Shown in pieces: positions 38,237-43,954 of a stretch of DNA of 43,954 bases. The notes below the pieces were generated by a model that saw only the letters and a list, made by a program, of their open reading frames with translations, did not search any database and had not been told where the DNA came from. A program made the translations under genes and the position numbers. Origin of the DNA: an uncultured delta proteobacterium (GTDB lineage Bacteria; Myxococcota_A; Polyangia; Polyangiales; JADJMO01); assembly GCA_903923175.1 (NCBI GenBank), contig CAIXWQ010000382.1, forward strand, positions 1-43,954, read 5' to 3'. How positions within the stretch are numbered: position 1 is the stretch's first letter; every line of letters starts with the position of its first letter.

Positions 38237-39694
38237 GTGGGCGCGCTCGCGCTGGAAAGGTGGGCGCTCGAGGGCTCTTCCCGGACCCCGGCCGGATCCG
38301 ATACCGTCGGGCATCCCGTGACGTTCGCCCTGGGCCGCCGGCTCCTTCACGCGGGCGTCGTGCAGCCGCACGAGCTGCGCCGCGCCATCTTCGTCGCAGC
38401 GTCGTCCGACGTGCCGTTCGCGCGTGCGCTGGCCGACGCCTCCACGGGCGCCGCGCGCGTGCTCGCGGAGCCGCTCGACGACGGCACCAAGCCGCGGCAG
38501 CGCACGATCCAGGCGGTTCGGGAGCTGGTCGAGAAGCTGCCAGAAGGGCTCTGCGCACGGCTCATGGTGCTGCCCGTCCGCGTCGACCCCCGCACCGGGA
38601 CGGTCGACGTCGCCCTCGTCGACCCGGCGGATCATCACGCCGTCACCGAGCTCGCCTACCACCTCCAGGCGCCGATCCGCCCGGTCGTGACCAGCCTCGA
38701 CGAGATGGAGCGAGCCATCGCCTCGCTCGTCGCGGCGACCCGAGGGCCGCGTCTCCGGCCGTCGCTCCTCCCGCCCCCGGCGCCCGCGTCGGTGGCGCCT
38801 CCGGCCCGCGCCTCCGTGCGCCCGCCTGCGTACGTCGAGGCTCCGCTGGGCGCGGACGACGAAGCGCCGCTCCCGCTCGTTCGTCGGTCGCGCAATTCCT
38901 TGCCGCCCCCGCCGGCAGGCGTGAGCGACGGCGACCGTCGGGACGCCTATCCCCAACGGGAGCGCGAGCCCGTCACCACGCCGTGGAGCCAGCCGCCGCC
39001 CGGCGCCGCCCCGCGCCCCGCGGGCGGCGGATCCGACGGCGCGCGCGAATCGCGGCGCGACACCGCCGACTTCGAGAAGCCGAAGCTCCCGCCCGGCCAC
39101 GCGGCCGCGCAGCCGATGGTGCTCGACTTCTCCAACGCCGCCCGTGAGGCGCGGGACGCCCCTTCGACGCACCGAGGCGCGCCCCCTGCCCCGTCGCGGA
39201 CGGCCATCGCGCCGAAGCTTCCGCCGTACGGCTCGCTCACCCGGGTGCTCGAGTACATCGACGAGGTGGAGACGCGCGACGAGCTGCTCGCCGCCCTGCT
39301 CGAGGGGCTTCGAACGTTCGCGCGCGGCGCCGCGATCCTCGCTGCGCGCCGCGGACGCTTCGTCGGAGTCGCGGCCGAGGGGCTCGAGCTGGAGCGCTTC
39401 CGCACGGCGAACGTCGGTCAGGAGGGAGCCGTCGCGGAGGCGATCGAGCTCGGCGAACGCGTCGGCGTGCTGCGCAGCGCGGCGGACGCGCCGCTCCTCG
39501 CCGCGCTGGAGCTCGCGGGCGCGCCGGCGATCGAGGTCGTGCTCCGACCCGCGTTCGTCGCGGGCCGCCCTGCACTCGTGCTCGCCGCGTTCGGCGTCGG
39601 CGATCTCCAGGAGGGAGCGCGACGCGCGAGGGTGCTCGCGACGGCGGCGGGGGCGACGCTCGAGCGGCTCGTCAAGAACGCGCGCGGCGGCTGA
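38237..39694 (+). CDS. GspE/MshEN N-terminal-like domain protein with GAF-like C-terminus; start uncertain (GTG at 38318 possible)
   Basis: FALGRRLLHAGVVQPHELRRAI...LCARLMVLPVRVDPRTGTVDVALVDPADHHAVTELAYHLQAPIRPVVTSLDEMERAI; Pro-rich linker; no ATPase domain follows. Confidence 0.65.
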   Translation: MGALALERWALEGSSRTPAGSDTVGHPVTFALGRRLLHAGVVQPHELRRAIFVAASSDVPFARALADASTGAARVLAEPLDDGTKPRQRTIQAVRELVEKLPEGLCARLMVLPVRVDPRTGTVDVALVDPADHHAVTELAYHLQAPIRPVVTSLDEMERAIASLVAATRGPRLRPSLLPPPAPASVAPPARASVRPPAYVEAPLGADDEAPLPLVRRSRNSLPPPPAGVSDGDRRDAYPQREREPVTTPWSQPPPGAAPRPAGGGSDGARESRRDTADFEKPKLPPGHAAAQPMVLDFSNAAREARDAPSTHRGAPPAPSRTAIAPKLPPYGSLTRVLEYIDEVETRDELLAALLEGLRTFARGAAILAARRGRFVGVAAEGLELERFRTANVGQEGAVAEAIELGERVGVLRSAADAPLLAALELAGAPAIEVVLRPAFVAGRPALVLAAFGVGDLQEGARRARVLATAAGATLERLVKNARGG

Positions 39695-39709
39695 ACCCCA
39701 GCGCGTCGC

Positions 39710-40015
39710 TCACATGCCGCGCTTGGCCTTCGAGAGATCGACCTGGTCGAGCGCCATCCGGATGAGCGCGCTGCGGTTCGCCTTGGTGAACCCGCGTTCC
39801 TTGAGCTGCTCGACCATCCCGTCGAGGCGCGAGAGGTCGTCGGTGTACATCGAGATGCAGATCACCTTGTAATGCGAGGGCTTCTGCGGAGCGTCGACCC
39901 CGCCGGGGAGCGACCGCAACCGCGGACGTTCCCCGCGTGCGTAGAACGTCCCCGAGAGGACCTCCCGCACCTCTTCACCCTCGAACAGCTCGTTCGTCGC
40001 GCGTCGCATCGTCAT
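39710..40015 (-). CDS. Small ribbon-helix-helix-like protein adjacent to parA
   Basis: HYKVICISMYTDDLSRLDGMVEQLKERGFTKANRSALIRMALDQVDL: short strand followed by two helices. Confidence 0.65.
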   Translation of the reverse strand: MTMRRATNELFEGEEVREVLSGTFYARGERPRLRSLPGGVDAPQKPSHYKVICISMYTDDLSRLDGMVEQLKERGFTKANRSALIRMALDQVDLSKAKRGM

Positions 40016-40032
40016 GGCTCTCTCCAGCTCCG

Positions 40033-40053
40033 GCGCGCGCGCAGCGCGCGTGC
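40033..40053. other. GC-rich hairpin between parA-like and RHH-like genes
   Basis: gcgcgcgcg-cag-cgcgcgtgc, 9-bp stem with one G-U pair. Confidence 0.5.
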
Positions 40054-40056
40054 AAC

Positions 40057-41361
40057 TCAACCCGCAAGCGCCTCGGCCACGCGCGCCTTGCTGGCAGACG
40101 CGCCCCTCATCTCCGCGACGTCCGTCGCGTCGCCGGCATCCCCGGAGACGCCCGAGACGCCCGGCTCCACGCCGCGCCACAGCTGCTCGACCACCGCGTC
40201 GTAGTCGCGCGCGGCGTTCGAGTCCTCGGCCCACTCGAAGATCGTCTTCGCGTACGCGGGTGCTTCCTTGATCTTCGCGGTCGCGCGGATCGGCGTCAGG
40301 CAGCGCGGCCCGAAGTGCTCCCGCAGCGTCGCCAGCGAGTCCTGGCAGATCTTCGCGCGCGCGTCGTACATCGTCGGGATCACGCCCGCGATGCGCACCG
40401 GGTGGTGCAGCAGCTGGTTGACGTTCTTCACCGTCTTGAGCACCTGCCGCACGCCGACGAGCGACAGGTAGTCGCAGGCGACCGGCACCAGGATCGCGTC
40501 GGCGAACACCAGCGCGTTCTGGTTCATCAGCGAGAGCGAGGGGCTGCAGTCGAGGATCACGACGTCGTAGCTCTGCGAGGTCGACGCGAGCCGGTCGCGC
40601 AGCACGCGGTCGCGCTCACGGCGTCCCGCCAGGTAGAGCTCCGCGGCGGCCAGCGTCTCGTTGCTCGCGAGCACGTCGAGGTTGGTGCGCACCGGCACGG
40701 CCACGGCGGTCGGCGCGAGGCCCATCACCAGCACGTGGTAGAGCGACTTCTCGACCTTCATCCCGAGCGAGGCGGCGACGTTCCCCTGCGCGTCCGTGTC
40801 GACGAGCAGCACGCGCTTGCCCCGCGCCGCGAGCGCGGCGGCGAGGCTGACGGCGGTCGTGGTCTTGCCCGTGCCGCCTTTGTGGTTGAACACGGCGATG
40901 CGACGCGGGATGCGGTCCTCGCTGGGCCGCGCGCGTCGATCGACCGGCTTCACGGCGACCGGCGCGGAGGCGGGCTCGCGCTCGGAGTCGACCGACTCGG
41001 GCGCCTCGGACGCGCCCGTCGCTCCGGCGGTGAGCCGCGTCACGCTCGCCATCGGCGGCGGGACGTACGCGTCGATGAGTCGTGCCCCCTGGGACTCGGC
41101 GAGGATCTGCTCGCGGCACGCAGACGCGCAGGCGTACTTGCGCGTCCCCTTCACGGCGACGACCTGGGAGACGAGCTCGACGTCGAAGCGCTTGCCGCAG
41201 CCGTCGCATGTGACGGTGTCACCGCTCTGGGTCTTGCCCGCTTCCTGGCAGGGACGGGAGCAGTAGAAGGCGAAGCCGCCGTCACGCTCTTGCATCTGCC
41301 AGCGGAGCTGGACCTCGAACGACTTTTTGCAAACGGTGCAGGACTCGGTCATCGCGGCCAT
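40057..41361 (-). CDS. ParA-family ATPase with two N-terminal Cys4 zinc-ribbon-like modules
   Basis: Deviant Walker A FNHKGGTGKTTTAVSLAAALA; LLVDTDAQGNVAASLG; VVILDCSPSLSLMNQNAL. N-terminal CTVC...CSRPC and CDGC...CASAC. Confidence 0.92.
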   Translation of the reverse strand: MAAMTESCTVCKKSFEVQLRWQMQERDGGFAFYCSRPCQEAGKTQSGDTVTCDGCGKRFDVELVSQVVAVKGTRKYACASACREQILAESQGARLIDAYVPPPMASVTRLTAGATGASEAPESVDSEREPASAPVAVKPVDRRARPSEDRIPRRIAVFNHKGGTGKTTTAVSLAAALAARGKRVLLVDTDAQGNVAASLGMKVEKSLYHVLVMGLAPTAVAVPVRTNLDVLASNETLAAAELYLAGRRERDRVLRDRLASTSQSYDVVILDCSPSLSLMNQNALVFADAILVPVACDYLSLVGVRQVLKTVKNVNQLLHHPVRIAGVIPTMYDARAKICQDSLATLREHFGPRCLTPIRATAKIKEAPAYAKTIFEWAEDSNAARDYDAVVEQLWRGVEPGVSGVSGDAGDATDVAEMRGASASKARVAEALAG

Positions 41362-41381
41362 CGTGTTCTCCCTACGAAGGG

Positions 41382-41402
41382 GGGGACCGTCCCGCGGTCC
41401 CC
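41382..41402. promoter_or_regulatory. Inverted repeat in the parA-like leader
   Basis: GGGGACCG-tcccg-CGGTCCCC, perfect 8-bp arms, 21 bp upstream of the start. Confidence 0.5.
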
Positions 41403-41611
41403 ACCCGCGGTGAGTGACGCCGCCTCGGCGATGCGCGTTCGCCTCGGGGCGGGATGGTCGGTACCGGGGTCGGGACCCATCGGCCAAAAAAGTGACGGCG
41501 CCCCCCCTCGGCGCAGGGAATGCGTCGCGCTGGTGGCGGGTTTCGGCGTCGCGTCCGCGTCGATCCCGCGTCTCCGACGGGCGATCGGCCCGGGAACTAC
41601 GGAGAATCCCG

Positions 41612-41639
41612 TTGACTTGAGGGGCACGGCGCTTACCAT
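41612..41639 (+). promoter_or_regulatory. Putative sigma70-type promoter for the ABC transporter genes
   Basis: TTGACT-N16-TACCAT. Confidence 0.4.
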
Positions 41640-41669
41640 GCGCCGGCCCGCAAGCCGCCCGCATGGGCC

Positions 41670-41686
41670 CGTGTGCGTCGCACACG
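41670..41686. other. Inverted repeat in the ABC transporter leader
   Basis: CGTGTGCG-T-CGCACACG. Confidence 0.5.
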
Positions 41687-41801
41687 CGCGAGGAGTCCCA
41701 CCAGGACCCCTTCCCCAACCCGGCAGGCCAGCGCGGCAACTCGACACGACGCACGCCGGACTGACCGACGAAATCACGAATCCCCAGGAGAACGGCCGAG
41801 C

Positions 41802-42818
41802 ATGGCGACCGATGTGATGATTCACACGAAGGACCTGACGAAGCGCTACGACAACTTCGTCGCGGTCGATCGCATCTCCTTCGACGTCCACCGCGGCGAG
41901 GTCGTCGGCTTTCTCGGGCCCAACGGCGCCGGCAAGTCGACCACGATGCGCATCCTCACCTGCTTCATCTCGGCGACCGATGGCGTCGCGAAGGTGAGCG
42001 GGTTCGATTGCTTCGACGAGCCGCTCGAGGTTCGCCGCGTGCTCGGCTACCTCCCGCAGCGCGCGCCGCTCTACCCCGAGATGACGGTGCACGAGTACCT
42101 GGACTTCTGCGCCGATCTTCGCCAGCTGCCGAGCGGTGACTCGCGCAAGAAGGCCGTTCGCCGCGTCGTCGAGGTCTGCGGGCTCAACTCCTTCTACCAG
42201 AAGGAGATCCGCTCGCTCTCGCACGGTCAGCGTCAGCGCGTCGGCCTCGGCCAGGCGCTGCTGCACGATCCGCCCGTCATGATCCTCGACGAGCCGACCG
42301 CCGACCTCGATCCGAACGAGAAGCGCGAGTTCCTCACGTACCTGCGCGACATCGGCTCGAGCCGCACGGTCATCATCTCGACCCACAACATCTCCGAGGT
42401 CGAGTTCGCCTGCAGCCGCACGCTCATCATCGCGAACCGCGAGGGCAAGGGCGGCCGCGTCGTCGCCGACGGCCCCGTCGAGTCGATCCGCGCGCAGGGC
42501 GGCACCGTCCGCTACCAGGTCGGCGTCGGCGCCGGCGAGTCGGGCAAGCTGCCTGGCGCGCGCGAGCTGCGGAACGCGCTCGCCGAGCTCAAGGGCGCCG
42601 ACAGCGTCACCGAGATCGGCTCGGCGGACGACAAGAGCGTGAAGGTGCAGATCGTCGGCGCGAAGGACGCGGATCTCCGCGCCGAGCTCCGCCGCGCCGT
42701 CTCGGACAAGTCGTGGGAGCTGCTCGAGCTACGTCGCGAGCTCCCTCCGCTCGAGGACGTCTTCCGCGAGCTCACGCTCGCCGAAGACCGGCGCGATCGC
42801 CTCGCCGCCGCCGAGTGA
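41802..42818 (+). CDS. ABC transporter ATP-binding protein (GldA-like)
   Basis: GFLGPNGAGKSTTMRILTCFISATDG; LGYLPQRAPLYPEMTVHEYLDFCA; SLSHGQRQRVGLGQALLHDPPVMILDEPTADLDP; IISTHNISEVE. Confidence 0.93.
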   Translation: MATDVMIHTKDLTKRYDNFVAVDRISFDVHRGEVVGFLGPNGAGKSTTMRILTCFISATDGVAKVSGFDCFDEPLEVRRVLGYLPQRAPLYPEMTVHEYLDFCADLRQLPSGDSRKKAVRRVVEVCGLNSFYQKEIRSLSHGQRQRVGLGQALLHDPPVMILDEPTADLDPNEKREFLTYLRDIGSSRTVIISTHNISEVEFACSRTLIIANREGKGGRVVADGPVESIRAQGGTVRYQVGVGAGESGKLPGARELRNALAELKGADSVTEIGSADDKSVKVQIVGAKDADLRAELRRAVSDKSWELLELRRELPPLEDVFRELTLAEDRRDRLAAAE

Positions 42819-42855
42819 TTCTCCGCTTTCATTTCGCACACTTCAGGCACGATCC

Positions 42856-43569
42856 ATGAACAGCACTCTGACCATCACGCGTCGCGAGTTCCGCTCGAAC
42901 TTCGATAGCCCCATCGCGTACGTCGTCATCGCGCTCAGCCTGCTCTTCGTCGGCTGGCTCTTCTTCAGCCAGTTCTGGACGATCAACCGCGCGACCGTCG
43001 GCCCGCTCTTCTATTACCTGCCGTGGGCGTTCGTGTTCCCGATCATCCCGGCGGTCACGATGCGCCTCTTCGCCGAAGAGAAGCGCACCGGCACCATCGA
43101 GCTCCTGATCACGATGCCGGTCCGCGACCGCGACGTCGTGCTCGGGAAGTTCCTGGCGACGCTCGCGCTCATCGCGGTGCTGCTCGTCCTCTCGTTGACG
43201 TTCCCGTACACGATCTCGCGGATCGGCAACCTCGACTGGGGCCCCGTGTGGGTCGGCTACGTCGGACTGCTCCTCGAGGCCTCCGCCGCGATCTCGATCG
43301 GGCTCTTTTTCTCGAGCCTCACCGAGAACCAGATCGTCGCGTTCTTCCTGACGCTCTGCTCGCTGTTCGCGCTCTGGGCCGTCGGGTTCCTCAGCAGCGA
43401 CACCAACGGCGTGCTCGGGAACATCATCTCGTTCGTGAGCTTCGAGCGCCGGCTCTCGCCGTTCTCGCGGGGGCTCTTCGACTTCCGCAACGCGATCTAC
43501 TTCCTGTCGGTGACCGCCTTCTTCCTGCTCGCCACCACGCGCTCGCTCGAGAGCCGCAAGTGGAAGTGA
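42856..43569 (+). CDS. ABC-2 type transporter permease (GldF-like)
   Basis: ITRREFRSNFDSPIAYVVIALSLLFVGWLFF; PAVTMRLFAEEKRTGTIELLITMPVRDRDVVLGKFLATL. Confidence 0.92.
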   Translation: MNSTLTITRREFRSNFDSPIAYVVIALSLLFVGWLFFSQFWTINRATVGPLFYYLPWAFVFPIIPAVTMRLFAEEKRTGTIELLITMPVRDRDVVLGKFLATLALIAVLLVLSLTFPYTISRIGNLDWGPVWVGYVGLLLEASAAISIGLFFSSLTENQIVAFFLTLCSLFALWAVGFLSSDTNGVLGNIISFVSFERRLSPFSRGLFDFRNAIYFLSVTAFFLLATTRSLESRKWK

Positions 43570-43623
43570 GCCGCGGCGCGACCGTCCCGACCTCCAACTG
43601 ACTTTCCCAGGAATTCCAGGAAC

Positions 43624-43954
43624 ATGGCTGACGATCCGAAGGACAAGGACGTGACCGCTGGTGAAGGCGAGGGCTCGGCCTCCGACAAGTCGGAGAAGAA
43701 GACCCCGTCGGAGTCCGACCAGTCGGTGACCCGCATCGAGCGTCCGCGCCGCGCGAGCGACCGCCCCGAGAACGAGGGCGACGAGGAATCGGCGCCGAAG
43801 GCGAAGGCTGCCAAGAAGCCGGCCGCGAGCGACGACGACGAGGCGGCCGCGAAGCCCAAGGCGAAGAAGTCGGCGTCGGCCGGCGGCCCGGTGAAGGCTC
43901 GCCGCCGCGACGACGACGAGGAAGCGCCGCGCGTGAAGCGCCCGGCGCCGAGCG
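43624..43954 (+). CDS. N-terminus of a protein with charged low-complexity leader, third gene of the ABC cluster (partial, runs off right edge)
   Basis: Open frame from ATG 43624 to the window end: MADDPKDKDVTAGEGEGSASDKSEKKTPSESDQSVTRIERPRRASDRPENEGDEESAPKAKAAKKPAASDDDEAAAKPKAKKSASAGGPVKARRRDDDEEAPRVKRPAPS; not in the ORF track because no stop occurs. Confidence 0.75.
   Translation, partial: MADDPKDKDVTAGEGEGSASDKSEKKTPSESDQSVTRIERPRRASDRPENEGDEESAPKAKAAKKPAASDDDEAAAKPKAKKSASAGGPVKARRRDDDEEAPRVKRPAPS

Noticed and set aside
1-43954. CRISPR arrays, tRNA/rRNA genes, transposases, prophage genes
   Set aside because: No regularly spaced repeats, no tRNA T-arm/cloverleaf pattern in intergenic DNA, and no integrase or transposase motifs were seen by eye; a tool scan (tRNAscan-SE, CRISPRCasFinder) would be decisive.

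Overview
High-GC, mostly coding chromosomal window. The family content (DUF1552/DUF1592 pair, many lipoproteins, GldA-like ABC genes) suggests a myxobacterium-like (Polyangia/Myxococcota-type) host; this is inference. About 35 CDSs are supported. I saw no rRNA or tRNA genes, CRISPR array, prophage or transposase. The most interesting locus is a two-subunit, archaeal-type DNA topoisomerase VI (top6A/top6B) encoded divergently from a solitary error-prone polymerase dnaE2. Their 321-bp intergenic region carries similar LexA-like GTTCAG motifs facing each gene, one consensus and one near-consensus DnaA box, and a GGCTCG hexamer repeat. Top6B ends in a long Pro/Lys repeat tail followed by QLVLP, which resembles a beta-clamp-binding peptide. 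dnaE2 contains an in-frame 97-bp REP/MITE-like palindromic element. Other notable items: a ParA ATPase with two N-terminal Cys4 modules next to a small ribbon-helix-helix-like protein; a near-perfect 24-bp palindrome in front of a polyprenyl synthase/GbsR/outer-membrane gene row; an ArsR-SdpI pair; a PDZ-thioredoxin fusion; and a DUF1592/DUF1552/c-type-cytochrome-like cluster. All functional calls come from reading translated motifs without database searches.
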